The notes: generated by a model from the letters alone, not told the origin. 35,950 bases of DNA from Bacteroidales bacterium (GCA_017549505.1 JAFYUS010000033.1:1-35950), one strand, 5' to 3'. Counted from the stretch's first letter, positions 24,315 through 32,433 are shown. Translations and numbers: made by a program.

Positions 24315-24420
24315 CGTCATCCTGAGGAGGGACAAAGTCCTTTGGAACGTCATCCTGAGGAGGGACAAAGCCCTTTGAAACGTCATCCTGAGGAGGGACG
24401 AAGTCCCGACGTGAGGATCT
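24315..24420 (+). repeat. Three tandem GTCATCCTGAG repeats between ileS and the DksA-like gene
   Basis: Two 33-bp units (24315-24347 and 24348-24380) and a third of about 40 bases (24381-24420). Each begins CGTCATCCTGAGGAGGGAC; the third contains the perfect small palindrome GGGAC-GAA-GTCCC and ends GAGGATCT like the copy at 10825. The array fills most of the leader of the following gene. Confidence 0.85.
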
Positions 24421-24457
24421 TAATTAATAATATTATAATACTAAATACTACACTATT

Positions 24458-24868
24458 ATGGCAGAAGAAACAAGGAACACACCTGAGTTTAAGGTTCGTT
24501 ACAGTGATGAGGAACTCCAGGAGTTCAAGGCCATCATTCTTGAGATGCTTGAAAAGGCTAAGAAAGAATATAAGATACTTCGCGATATCATCACCCACGA
24601 CTCAAGCAATGATATCGAGGATACATCTCCTACATTCAAGGTGATGGAGGAAGGCGCTACAGCTCTCTCAAAGGAGGAGGCAGGTGCTCTTGCACAGCGT
24701 CAGTACAAGTTCATCCAGAACCTTGAGGCAGCGCTCATCAGGATCGAGAACAAGACTTACGGAGTATGCCGTGTAACAGGCAAGCTCATCCCTAAGGAAA
24801 GACTCCGTCTCGTTCCTCATGCAACCCTTACCGTTGAGGCTAAGGAGATGATGAACAAGAACAAGTAG
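24458..24868 (+). CDS. DksA/TraR-like protein with degenerate zinc finger
   Basis: 136 residues. An N-terminal helical hairpin (EELQEFKAIILEMLEKAKKE) is followed by a linker and the C-terminal TraR/DksA-type segment TYGVCRVTGKLIPKERLRLV. The canonical four zinc cysteines are reduced to one (C in GVCR); the second pair is replaced (HATLTVEAK). This loss is typical of the Bacteroidota version as I know it. DksA-type proteins bind RNA polymerase and act with ppGpp; whether this one does is inference. It ends five bases before lspA, and the pair is probably co-transcribed. Confidence 0.85.
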   Translation: MAEETRNTPEFKVRYSDEELQEFKAIILEMLEKAKKEYKILRDIITHDSSNDIEDTSPTFKVMEEGATALSKEEAGALAQRQYKFIQNLEAALIRIENKTYGVCRVTGKLIPKERLRLVPHATLTVEAKEMMNKNK

Positions 24869-24873
24869 TCTTT

Positions 24874-25467
24874 ATGAAGGTTTCAAAAGGAACAAGACTA
24901 TTCATTCTTGGAGCAGTTCTAGTCGTTCTTGACCAGATAATAAAAGTTCTGGTCAAGACGAATATGGACTTGGGAGAAACTATCGACGTGATAGGTGACT
25001 GGTTCAAGCTCCATTTCGTACTGAATAAGGGAATGGCCTTCGGAATGGCCTTCGGGGGAGTGTGGGGCAAGGTTCTGCTTTCGCTCTTCCGCATAGTCCT
25101 CTTCAGCGGCCTTTTCTGGTGGATAGGAAAGCTGGCCAAGTCAAAGGAGACCCCGACAGGAGTCCTTGTCGGCCTTACAATGATTACGGCCGGTGCACTC
25201 GGAAACATCATCGACTGTTTCTTCTATGGCCTCATCTGGCCGGAGACTGTCATGCCAGGCGCTCCGTTCGCATTCATGTTCGGACAGGTAGTGGACATGT
25301 TCTACTTCCCGCTGTTTGACTATAAGCTCCCTTGGATGGACTATCCGCGCACTTTCTTCGGCGCAGTCTTCAACTTCGCCGACAGCTGTGTAACCTGCGG
25401 AGCAATCTATCTTTTGCTCTTCCAGTACAAATTCTTCTCGAAAGAAGAAGAAAAAAGTGAAAAATAA
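24874..25467 (+). CDS. lspA: Lipoprotein signal peptidase (signal peptidase II)
   Basis: 197 residues, longer than the enterobacterial enzyme because of an insertion before the last helix, as in other Bacteroidota. It removes signal peptides from diacylated prolipoproteins in the inner membrane, and this window encodes at least seven such substrates. Four transmembrane helices are visible. The catalytic aspartates are D114 in GALGNIID and D170 in FNFADSCVTCG; LDQIIK near the N-terminus and HFVLNKGMAFG are conserved. The lysine/glutamate-rich tail is cytoplasmic. Confidence 0.95.
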   Translation: MKVSKGTRLFILGAVLVVLDQIIKVLVKTNMDLGETIDVIGDWFKLHFVLNKGMAFGMAFGGVWGKVLLSLFRIVLFSGLFWWIGKLAKSKETPTGVLVGLTMITAGALGNIIDCFFYGLIWPETVMPGAPFAFMFGQVVDMFYFPLFDYKLPWMDYPRTFFGAVFNFADSCVTCGAIYLLLFQYKFFSKEEEKSEK

Positions 25468-25499
25468 TTTGCAGATTTCGAAAATATTCGTACCTTTGC
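25468..25499 (+). promoter_or_regulatory. Consensus promoter of tRNA-Ser
   Basis: TTTG (25468-25471), a 19-base spacer, then TACCTTTGC (25491-25499): a full TTTG-N19-TAnnTTTG match. It overlaps the end of lspA by no more than its stop region and lies 60 bases before the tRNA. Confidence 0.85.
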
Positions 25500-25558
25500 A
25501 ATCCCTTACGAAAGGGAACTACGACCAACGGGAGCAATTCCCGCTTCGGTTTTAAACT

Positions 25559-25643
25559 GGAGAGATGGCAGAGTGGTCGAATGCGGCGGTCTTGAAAACC
25601 GTTGATCTTAACGGGTCCGGGGGTTCGAATCCCTCTCTCTCCG
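25559..25643 (+). tRNA. tRNA-Ser (anticodon TGA)
   Basis: The acceptor arms GGAGAGA (25559-25565) and TCTCTCC (25636-25642) pair fully, with discriminator G at 25643. The anticodon arm is GCGGT-CTTGAAA-ACCGT with anticodon TGA, reading UCA and UCG serine codons. A long variable arm (class II) and the TpsiC arm GGG-TTCGAAT-CCC follow. CCA is not encoded. It has its own promoter and terminator. Confidence 0.97.
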
Positions 25644-25704
25644 CAAAGCACAAATGAAAATGGCGACAAGTTTTACTTGATCGCCATTTTTATTTGTGCT
25701 TTGC
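25643..25704 (+). terminator. Long terminator hairpin abutting the tRNA
   Basis: Arms 25643-25666 and 25681-25704 pair at 23 of 24 positions over a 14-base loop; the inner stem is AATGGCGA/TCGCCATT followed by a T run. The left arm starts at the tRNA discriminator base, so the hairpin begins at the very 3' end of the tRNA. Confidence 0.85.
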
Positions 25705-25708
25705 AACG

Positions 25709-25770
25709 CCCCGCCGCAGGCGGGGAGGGATGTGCGAACGAAGTGAGCAAATCCTTGAGAGAGGGATGAC
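25709..25770. repeat. GC-rich hairpin and GGGATGAC-type repeat
   Basis: CCCCGCC-GCA-GGCGGGG (25709-25725) is a perfect 7-bp stem. The stretch after it runs to GAGAGAGGGATGAC (ending 25770), whose complement begins GTCATCCCTC and so resembles the other GTCAT repeats in this window. Confidence 0.5.
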
Positions 25771-25775
25771 TCCGC

Positions 25776-25981
25776 TCAACGTAAAATACATGCAAATTTG
25801 CCAGCTGCGGTGAAAATGGACAAATCTTATAGTTAACCCCGTGACATGGTTTGATGTTTCTATGTCACGGAAGTGTTCAAAAATGCCCCAAATGACCTGT
25901 TTTTGAAGACCTCCGTAACATGAATCAATCATATTGTGTCACGGAGGTGCGGATGAATCAAAAATGCTAACCTACTTTTCC
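25776..25981 (+). repeat. Dispersed element, copy A (two-hairpin, non-coding)
   Basis: It runs from TCAACGTAAAATAC (25776-25789) to AACCTACTTTTCC (25969-25981). The core 25837-25955 matches the reverse complement of 35264-35381 at about nine positions in ten, and the outer ends match as well. Inside are two stem-loops built on CCGTGACA: 25839-25847 with 25862-25870 (perfect 9 bp), and 25910-25920 with 25937-25947 (10 of 11). No open frame or transposase is seen. It fills much of the 630-base gene-free gap between tRNA-Ser and ybaK. Confidence 0.8.
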
Positions 25982-26011
25982 AGTCTATCCATAAAACACT
26001 AGTGATACACC

Positions 26012-26051
26012 CTGTGGCTAGGGCTATTGTCTTGAGGAGCCCTAGCCACAG
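26012..26051. repeat. CTGTGGCTAGGG hairpin, copy 1
   Basis: Perfect 14-bp arms (26012-26025 and 26038-26051) around a 12-base loop. A second copy starts 85 bases on. Both are preceded by ATACACC or TACACC in AT-rich sequence. Confidence 0.8.
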
Positions 26052-26096
26052 TCGATTTATAAAACACATTAATAATCAGATACTTATAAATACACC

Positions 26097-26136
26097 CTGT
26101 GGCTAGGGATGTTCAAGATGGTAGCCCTGGCCACAG
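26097..26136. repeat. CTGTGGCTAGGG hairpin, copy 2
   Basis: Same 40-base length and loop size as copy 1, with arms 26097-26110 and 26123-26136. The loop and two arm positions differ from copy 1. No promoter, gene or T tract is tied to it; the remainder up to 26276 shows nothing recognisable. Confidence 0.75.
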
Positions 26137-26276
26137 TTAGTAGTGAGATATCTTTAAAATTTCACATCCAGCCTGGACCAGTGCGACATAAGACACTTAT
26201 AATCAACAATTTACTCGATATGCCTGCAGTCAAAGTGCAGCAGGCATCGCTGTGTAAAACGTTGCTGATCAGTAGT

Positions 26277-26783
26277 TTAGATGCCACGCTGAGAGTCTGG
26301 CTGTGAGGCGACTTCGGCGAGGGTGCCGCTGACGGCGGCGATCAGGTCGACTGGAGAGATTTCCAGCTGCAGGCCTCGGACTCCGGCGCTGACATAAATC
26401 AGCTCAAAGTCGGTCGCGGTGCTATGGAAGTAGGTGGGGAAGCGTTTCTTCATCCCGACCGGAGAACATCCCCCGCGTATGTAACCGGTAACTCCGAGAA
26501 GGTCCTTCATCGGTATCATCTCGACCTTCTTGTTGCCTGATACCTTCGCCAATGCCTTAAGGTCTACTTCGGCGTTGCCCGGAACGACGCATACGATGTA
26601 CCCTGTCCTGTCTCCATGCAGGACCAGTGTCTTGAAAACCTGTGCGATATCCTGCCCGAGACTGTCGGCGACATGCTGTGCCGCCAGGTCGTTCTCATCA
26701 AATTCGTATGGTATAAGCCTATATGCGACCCCCGCCTTGTCCAGAAGGCGGGCAGCATTTGTCTTTTCTATCTTCTTTGCCAT
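26277..26783 (-). CDS. ybaK: YbaK/EbsC-type Cys-tRNA(Pro) deacylase
   Basis: 168 residues, normal for YbaK, which hydrolyses cysteine mischarged on tRNA-Pro. Family stretches include TNAARLLDKAGVAYRLIPYE at the start, VFKTLVLHGD, CVVPGNAEVDLKALAK with the conserved catalytic-site lysine region, and the glycine loop GVTGYIRGGCSPVGMKK. It starts five bases after the stop of the GH31 gene on the same strand, so it may be expressed from the same transcript although functionally unrelated. Confidence 0.93.
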   Translation of the reverse strand: MAKKIEKTNAARLLDKAGVAYRLIPYEFDENDLAAQHVADSLGQDIAQVFKTLVLHGDRTGYIVCVVPGNAEVDLKALAKVSGNKKVEMIPMKDLLGVTGYIRGGCSPVGMKKRFPTYFHSTATDFELIYVSAGVRGLQLEISPVDLIAAVSGTLAEVASQPDSQRGI

Positions 26784-26788
26784 GATGT

Positions 26789-29347
26789 CTAGTGGTTTAA
26801 TCCTTCAAGACAGATCTCCTTTCCGGAATATTCTACAGTCCTCATGTCTCCAAGGAAATTTACGACAAACTTCCTGTTCTTCACCATTCCCTCGAATGAA
26901 CCTTTTCGAGCTCCGATGGTAAGACTTCCTGTTTCGTCGTCCCACCTGAGAAGGATGGTGCTGTATGCTCCTTCCTCATAGTTGTAGTTCGTTCCTTCGT
27001 CTTCATAGAGAGTGAAGCTTGCATCTGCTCCTGGATAGATGTTGATGACGACAGGCCCGTCGGCTTTGTCTGCAACGTGCTGTCTGTCAGGTCCTGTCGG
27101 GATGATCGAGCCTCCCTTGACATATACCGCTATAGTCTCGATGTCAACGGCGGCGGAGATATACTGTCCGCCGTCCAGATGCTCTCCGCTCCACCAGTCA
27201 TACCAGCCGCCTTCGCATGAAGGTAGATATACCTTCCACGATGAAACGCCTTCGTCCATGACCGGACTTACGAGAATAGATTTGCCGAACATGTATGAAC
27301 CGTCCTGCTTCAAGGCTTCCTTGTCGTCCGGGAAGTCGAAGACGAACGGACGCATGAGTGTAGAACCGCTAAGCGACACCTGTGCAGCTTCCGAATATAT
27401 GTACGGCATGAGCCTGTAGCGAAGACGGATGTAGTCGGTGATGATCCTCTGGGCGTCAGGGCCGTAGTTCCATGGTTCCGTGTCGCTCATATAGCCGTGG
27501 ACACGCATCAGCGGGAGGAATGTGCCTGCCTGCACCCATCGGATGAGGCGCTCGATATATGAAGGATTGGTGTACTGGTCATATGGACGGAAGAAGCCGC
27601 CTGCATCGTAGGTCCACCATGGCAGACCGGTCGACACGAAGTTAAGACCGGCTGCGATCTGGTAACGTAGCGTCTGCCAGTCGTTGCCGACGTCGCCAGA
27701 CCAGAGCACTGCGCCGTATTTCTGGATGCCGGAGAAGCCGCTGCGGGTGAAGATCATGGCCCTGCGGTCCGGATCGTCCTGGCGAAGACCTTCGTAGACT
27801 GTCTTGTTAACCATGTTAGGATAGATGTTCCTGTAGCGTTCTCCCGGCTCTGTTCCTTTCATGATGCGTCTTCCTTCAAGGTCGTCATTCTCAGGTTCGG
27901 TAGCGTCCTGCCACCAGGCGTCGATGCCGATAGGAAGCAACTTTTCGCTGAAATTCTTCCAGTAGAATCCTGCCGCTTCAGGGTCGAAGAAGTCGATCCA
28001 TGTGGTCTGAGGGATGAAGAGCCCAAGCTCTTGAGCCTCTTTGCCGACCTGCGAAGAAGGGTCGATCTTTGACCATACCGAGAGCATGAGCTTCATGTCC
28101 ATGTCGTGGAGGTCTTCGGTCATCTGCGCCGGATCAGGATAGAATGCTTCGTCGAATTGCATGGCGTTCCAGCCATACTTGCCCCAATACTGCCAGTCCT
28201 GGACTATCAGGTCGATAGGGATCTGCTCCTGACGGAAGCGACGCGCCGTGGCGAGGAGCTCTTCCTGCGAGTGGAAACGTTCGCGGCAGTGGATGTATCC
28301 GAAGGCCCATGAAGGGAGCATCGGAACCTCTCCGGTGGCCTCGCGGTATGATGCTATGATGTTGTCTGCACTTCCGGTGAATATGGTATAGTCGACACAT
28401 TCCGCCACCGGCGAATGGAAGACTGTATTGTCGTCGACTTTGCGGTAATATATCACAGGACTGTCGCCCCTTTCGAGTTCGGCACTGAATTCATGTGTGC
28501 CGGCAGTCAGGTCGACGATGAGGGAGGTGGTCGGCGGCAGCCAGATGTTGCGCAGGTCGGTTACCGTTACGCCGTCGATGCTCAGGTTGTGACGTCGGGC
28601 CATCTTCTGTCCGACATCGAGGAGGACTGCGTAGCGTCCGTCCTCCTCGATGTCGACCGCCGCCTTGAAACTGTTGTTTCGGCGGGTCTCGATGCGACCT
28701 CCTTCTGTAGATGTCACATTGACCTTGCGCTCAGCACCTTCGGTGGCTTCGCGCTCCATCACAACCTTCTTGTCAGAAGGGTTGAAGTCTGTAAGTCCAT
28801 AGTTGTTCCAGAGGAGGCCGTAACCTTCGCTGGACAGGATGAATGGTACTGATATCTGTGTGTTGACCTGTGTCAGACGTCTTGTGAGTCCCTTCAGGTT
28901 AAGGTGCCCGTCCTGGAACTGGCCCAGACCGTAGAGATACTCGTCCTCGGGAGACGCTATGGTAAGCGTTGCCTTGCGCGTTGCCTCCTCCTGCACCATA
29001 GCTTCCTGCAGCTCATGTCCAGTAGCCTTGAAGACCTGTCGGCCTTCCGAGTCAAAGACTGTCACGACGTTGTTCTTATGACAGACCTTGATGGTCATCA
29101 TATCTGTGCTGAAGACCGTCCTGCAGCCTTCCTTGCTCTTTTTCAGTCTGACGCCTGCCTCGGTCCGGCAGTAGACCATTTCCGGCATCGGTCTGACTTC
29201 GCCTTCAGCATACCTGATGCGGACAGCGTCGTCCTGAAGTGCGGTCAATGTCAGAGTGCCTTCCCCGAAAGGGACGGTAAGGTCTTTTGGTGTGCATCCG
29301 CAGAGAACTGCTGCGAGTAAGGTTGCAAGAAGGGTGATGTGTTTCAT
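26789..29347 (-). CDS. GH31 alpha-glycosidase lipoprotein, probably alpha-xylosidase
   Basis: 852 residues with lipobox LCGC (Cys18), so secreted and membrane-anchored. The GH31 nucleophile is D481 in IDAWWQDATEPE and the acid/base is D552 in LWSGDVGNDW. Before the catalytic barrel, at about residues 225-300, lies an inserted beta domain (AAVDIEEDGRYAVLLDVGQK onwards) like the PA14-type insert of xyloglucan-active alpha-xylosidases; VQDWQYWGKYGWNAMQFDE also fits that group. The C-terminal part holds the usual beta domains. This supports removal of alpha-xylose from xyloglucan side chains, though alpha-glucosidase activity cannot be excluded. It is divergent from the GH127 gene with 77 bases between them. 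No SusC/SusD pair is in view, so this is not a complete polysaccharide utilisation locus. Confidence 0.9.
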   Translation of the reverse strand: MKHITLLATLLAAVLCGCTPKDLTVPFGEGTLTLTALQDDAVRIRYAEGEVRPMPEMVYCRTEAGVRLKKSKEGCRTVFSTDMMTIKVCHKNNVVTVFDSEGRQVFKATGHELQEAMVQEEATRKATLTIASPEDEYLYGLGQFQDGHLNLKGLTRRLTQVNTQISVPFILSSEGYGLLWNNYGLTDFNPSDKKVVMEREATEGAERKVNVTSTEGGRIETRRNNSFKAAVDIEEDGRYAVLLDVGQKMARRHNLSIDGVTVTDLRNIWLPPTTSLIVDLTAGTHEFSAELERGDSPVIYYRKVDDNTVFHSPVAECVDYTIFTGSADNIIASYREATGEVPMLPSWAFGYIHCRERFHSQEELLATARRFRQEQIPIDLIVQDWQYWGKYGWNAMQFDEAFYPDPAQMTEDLHDMDMKLMLSVWSKIDPSSQVGKEAQELGLFIPQTTWIDFFDPEAAGFYWKNFSEKLLPIGIDAWWQDATEPENDDLEGRRIMKGTEPGERYRNIYPNMVNKTVYEGLRQDDPDRRAMIFTRSGFSGIQKYGAVLWSGDVGNDWQTLRYQIAAGLNFVSTGLPWWTYDAGGFFRPYDQYTNPSYIERLIRWVQAGTFLPLMRVHGYMSDTEPWNYGPDAQRIITDYIRLRYRLMPYIYSEAAQVSLSGSTLMRPFVFDFPDDKEALKQDGSYMFGKSILVSPVMDEGVSSWKVYLPSCEGGWYDWWSGEHLDGGQYISAAVDIETIAVYVKGGSIIPTGPDRQHVADKADGPVVINIYPGADASFTLYEDEGTNYNYEEGAYSTILLRWDDETGSLTIGARKGSFEGMVKNRKFVVNFLGDMRTVEYSGKEICLEGLNH

Positions 29348-29365
29348 TTCTGAGGGTTATTTCCC

Positions 29366-29373
29366 CAAAGATA
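29366..29373 (-). promoter_or_regulatory. Probable GH31 promoter -7 box
   Basis: On the - strand TATCTTTG matches TAnnTTTG, 18 bases before the start codon, so the leader would be very short. No clear -33 box is seen. Confidence 0.45.
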
Positions 29374-29395
29374 ATGAATTAAGGACGATATTTTA

Positions 29396-29403
29396 TATCT
29401 TTA
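29396..29403 (+). promoter_or_regulatory. Possible GH127 promoter -7 box
   Basis: TATCTTTA differs from TAnnTTTG at the last base, 21 bases before the ATG. It lies back to back with the GH31 box, so both enzymes could share a control region. Confidence 0.35.
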
Positions 29404-29424
29404 CGATGTTTATAAGAATTTATC

Positions 29425-32400
29425 ATGAGACCTAGGCTTTTATCTCTATTCGCGGCTGTTCTTCTTGCCGCCCTCGGCCTGCACGCCCAGGACAGACTTT
29501 ATTCAAACGAATTCCCATTGGGAGATGTGAAACTGCTTGACGGACCGCTGAAGACGGCCAGAGACCTTAATCTGGAGGTCCTGATGAAGTATGATGTGGA
29601 CCGTATGCTGGCTCCGTACAGAAAGGAGTCAGGACTGGAGATGAAGGCAAAGCCATACCCTAACTGGGACGGACTGGACGGTCATATCGCAGGACATTAC
29701 CTTTCGGCGATGGCCATGAACTATGCAGCCACAGGCAATCAGGAGTGCCGTCAGAGGATGGAATATATGCTCTCAGAACTCAAGGAGGTTCATGCCGCAC
29801 ATGCGGCGAACCATCCTGAATGGGGCGTAGGCTATGTAGGAGGTTTCCCTGATAGTGATGCTGTCTGGTCTTCGTTCAAGAAAGGCCGCTTCGGCAGATA
29901 TTTCGGAGCCTGGGCTCCTTTCTATAATCTTCATAAGATGTATGCAGGTCTGCGCGATGCATGGGTATACTGCGGATACGAGGATGCAAAGACGCTTTTC
30001 CTCTCATTCGCCGATTGGGCGATAGCCTTGACGGCGGACTTCACCCAGGAGCAGATGGAATCTATGATGGGCAACGAGCAGGGTGGCATGAACGAGGTTC
30101 TTGCCGATGCCTACGCAGTTTCCGGCGATGAGAAGTATCTCGAAGCCGCACGACGTTTCTCGCACAGACAGATTCTCGACCCTATGTCGGAAGGAATCGA
30201 CTGTCTTGATAACCTGCATGCGAACACACAGGTACCGAAGGCTCAGGGATTCGGACGTATCGGCGAACTTTCCGGAGACAGCAGATATGTGGACGCGGGC
30301 CGGTTCTTCTGGGAGACAGTGACCGGAAACAGAAGCCTTGCCTTTGGAGGAAACAGCCGCAGGGAGCATTTCCCGGCAGCCGAGGCATATATCGACTTCA
30401 TGAACGACAATGACGGACCTGAGTCCTGCAATACCTACAACATGCTCAAGCTCACAGAGACCCTTTTCCGTCTCAATCCGTCTTCTTCGTATACAGACTA
30501 CTATGAGCGTGCTCTCTTCAATCATATCCTCTCCACACAGCATCCTGAACACGGCGGATATGTCTACTTCACATCTATACGCCCTCGCCATTACAGGGTA
30601 TATTCCGCTCCAGGTGAAGCGATGTGGTGCTGCGTAGGCACCGGTATGGAGAATCATGGCAAATACGGCCAGTTCATATATACCCATGCTGATGACGCCC
30701 TCTTCGTCAACCTTTTCGTTGCTTCCGAACTCGACTGGAAGGACAGGGGAGTGGTCATCCGTCAGGAGACAGCCTTCCCTTACGGTGAGACTTCACGTAT
30801 TGTCGTGGCTGAAGGAAAGGGCAGGTTCATATTGAAGGTCCGCAGACCCTCATGGGTCGCGGACGGCGCCTTCGAAGTATCGGTCAACGGCAGGAAGGTG
30901 CCTGCACATGCCGGCCAGGACGGATATGTCGCCCTCGACAGGAAATGGAAGAAGGGTGATGTGGTAGATGTTGTCTTCCCTATGCATACGAGCGTGGTCC
31001 CTCTCCAGAACGAGACCCAGTATGTCGCTTTCATGCACGGACCGATCGTCCTCGGAATGAAGACCGGCACCGAAGACCTTCGCGGCATCATCGCTGATGA
31101 CGGCCGTTGGAGCCAGTATGCCGGCGGAGAATATCTGCCTGTGGATAAGGCTCCTATGCTCCTTTACGGCGAAGCGTCTCTGGAAGACTGTCTCAAGCCG
31201 GTACCGGGCAAGCCTCTCCATTTCGTATTTGACAATATAGATGTTCTTAACCCTATAGAAGGCGAACTCCAGCCGTTCTACACCATCCACGATGCACGTT
31301 ATATGATGTACTGGCTCGCGCTGTCCAAGGACGGGTATGAGGACTATCTTGCGGAGCTGGCGGCCGAAGAGGCAGCGAAGCTGAAGCTCGAAGGCCGCAC
31401 TGCAGACCAGGTACAGCCGGCGGAACAGCAGCCTGAGACTGACCATAAGATGCAGTCCGAAGCTTCTACTACTGGCAACACCAACAATGTCTTCTTCCGT
31501 GAAGCGCAGAACGGCGGATGGTTCAGCTATGAACTCGATACCCAGGGCAAGACCGACCTGTCCCTTTATGTGAAGTATTGGGGAGTTGACGACTGGGGAA
31601 CCCGCAGGTTCGACATACTCATCGACGATGAGAAGATGATCGAGGTAAACAACACACGCCGCTGGCGCTCGTCTGTCTTCAAGACTGTAGAATATCGCAT
31701 CCCTGCATCCATGGTCGAAGGCAAGAAATATATCAGGGTACGTTTCCAGAGCCATCCGGGCACACAGGTCGGCGGCATCTACGAACTCCGTCTGGTCGAA
31801 TCGGAGAAACCGACGGTAGCTATCCTCGGAGACTCATATTCGACATTCCTGGGACATATCCCTGAAGGCAACGCCTTCTGGTATTCTGAAAGACGTCAGG
31901 GAGAGAACGATGTCGTGAAGGTGGAACAGACATGGTGGCATCAGTTCTGTGAAGCTTCCGGATATGAACTTCTCCTTAATGAAAGCTGGAGCGGTTCGAC
32001 AATCTGCAATACCGGATATGACGCTGTACCATGTCCTACATGGTCATTCATAGCCCGCATGAAGAACATCGTATCCGGCGAAGAAGATCCTGACCTGATC
32101 CTCATCTGCGGAGGTACTAACGATTCATGGGCGAACTCGCCTATAGGTCAGCTGAAGTTCGGTGACTGGACATCCGAGGACCTTTCATCATACCTCCCTG
32201 CCTGCTGCTATATGCTTGATTATCTTACCAAGGAAGCTCCTGATGCTGAAATCGTCTGCATAATCAACTCGGAACTGAAACCTGAAATCACCCAAGGCCA
32301 GTTCGACGCCTGCGCCCGATACGGCGCTCATGCCCTTCTTCTCAAGGACATCGAGAAGAAATGGGGACATCCGAGCATAGCCGGCATGACTGCAATGAGC

Positions 32401-32433
32401 CAGCAGGTAGCAGAGTTCGTGAAAGGACTTTAA
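29425..32433 (+). CDS. GH127-type beta-L-arabinofuranosidase fused to C-terminal SGNH hydrolase
   Basis: 1002 residues with a type I signal peptide (ALGLHA-QD). Residues 25-620 are the GH127/GH146 (DUF1680) catalytic module: the zinc/nucleophile set E333, C335, C402 and C403 (GPESC and MWCCVGTG) corresponds to E338, C340, C417 and C418 of HypBA1. A helical linker and a beta sandwich (FFREAQNGGWFSYELDTQGK to YIRVRFQSHPG) cover about 640-790. The end, 797-1002, is an SGNH hydrolase: GDSYS with S804, GGTND with N899, and GHPS with H982. The fusion could remove L-arabinofuranose and an ester group from the same decorated glycan; the ester is unknown. The SGNH part is paralogous to the protein coded at 34371-35078. 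The stop overlaps the convergent permease gene by four bases. Confidence 0.9.
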   Translation: MRPRLLSLFAAVLLAALGLHAQDRLYSNEFPLGDVKLLDGPLKTARDLNLEVLMKYDVDRMLAPYRKESGLEMKAKPYPNWDGLDGHIAGHYLSAMAMNYAATGNQECRQRMEYMLSELKEVHAAHAANHPEWGVGYVGGFPDSDAVWSSFKKGRFGRYFGAWAPFYNLHKMYAGLRDAWVYCGYEDAKTLFLSFADWAIALTADFTQEQMESMMGNEQGGMNEVLADAYAVSGDEKYLEAARRFSHRQILDPMSEGIDCLDNLHANTQVPKAQGFGRIGELSGDSRYVDAGRFFWETVTGNRSLAFGGNSRREHFPAAEAYIDFMNDNDGPESCNTYNMLKLTETLFRLNPSSSYTDYYERALFNHILSTQHPEHGGYVYFTSIRPRHYRVYSAPGEAMWCCVGTGMENHGKYGQFIYTHADDALFVNLFVASELDWKDRGVVIRQETAFPYGETSRIVVAEGKGRFILKVRRPSWVADGAFEVSVNGRKVPAHAGQDGYVALDRKWKKGDVVDVVFPMHTSVVPLQNETQYVAFMHGPIVLGMKTGTEDLRGIIADDGRWSQYAGGEYLPVDKAPMLLYGEASLEDCLKPVPGKPLHFVFDNIDVLNPIEGELQPFYTIHDARYMMYWLALSKDGYEDYLAELAAEEAAKLKLEGRTADQVQPAEQQPETDHKMQSEASTTGNTNNVFFREAQNGGWFSYELDTQGKTDLSLYVKYWGVDDWGTRRFDILIDDEKMIEVNNTRRWRSSVFKTVEYRIPASMVEGKKYIRVRFQSHPGTQVGGIYELRLVESEKPTVAILGDSYSTFLGHIPEGNAFWYSERRQGENDVVKVEQTWWHQFCEASGYELLLNESWSGSTICNTGYDAVPCPTWSFIARMKNIVSGEEDPDLILICGGTNDSWANSPIGQLKFGDWTSEDLSSYLPACCYMLDYLTKEAPDAEIVCIINSELKPEITQGQFDACARYGAHALLLKDIEKKWGHPSIAGMTAMSQQVAEFVKGL

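Noticed and set aside
24315-24420. CRISPR-like array (three repeats)
   Set aside because: Units are head to tail with no unique spacers, and no cas genes are in the window.
26109-26306. 65-residue + strand protein
   Set aside because: It begins inside a hairpin repeat and ends antisense to ybaK; its codon use is not coding-like.
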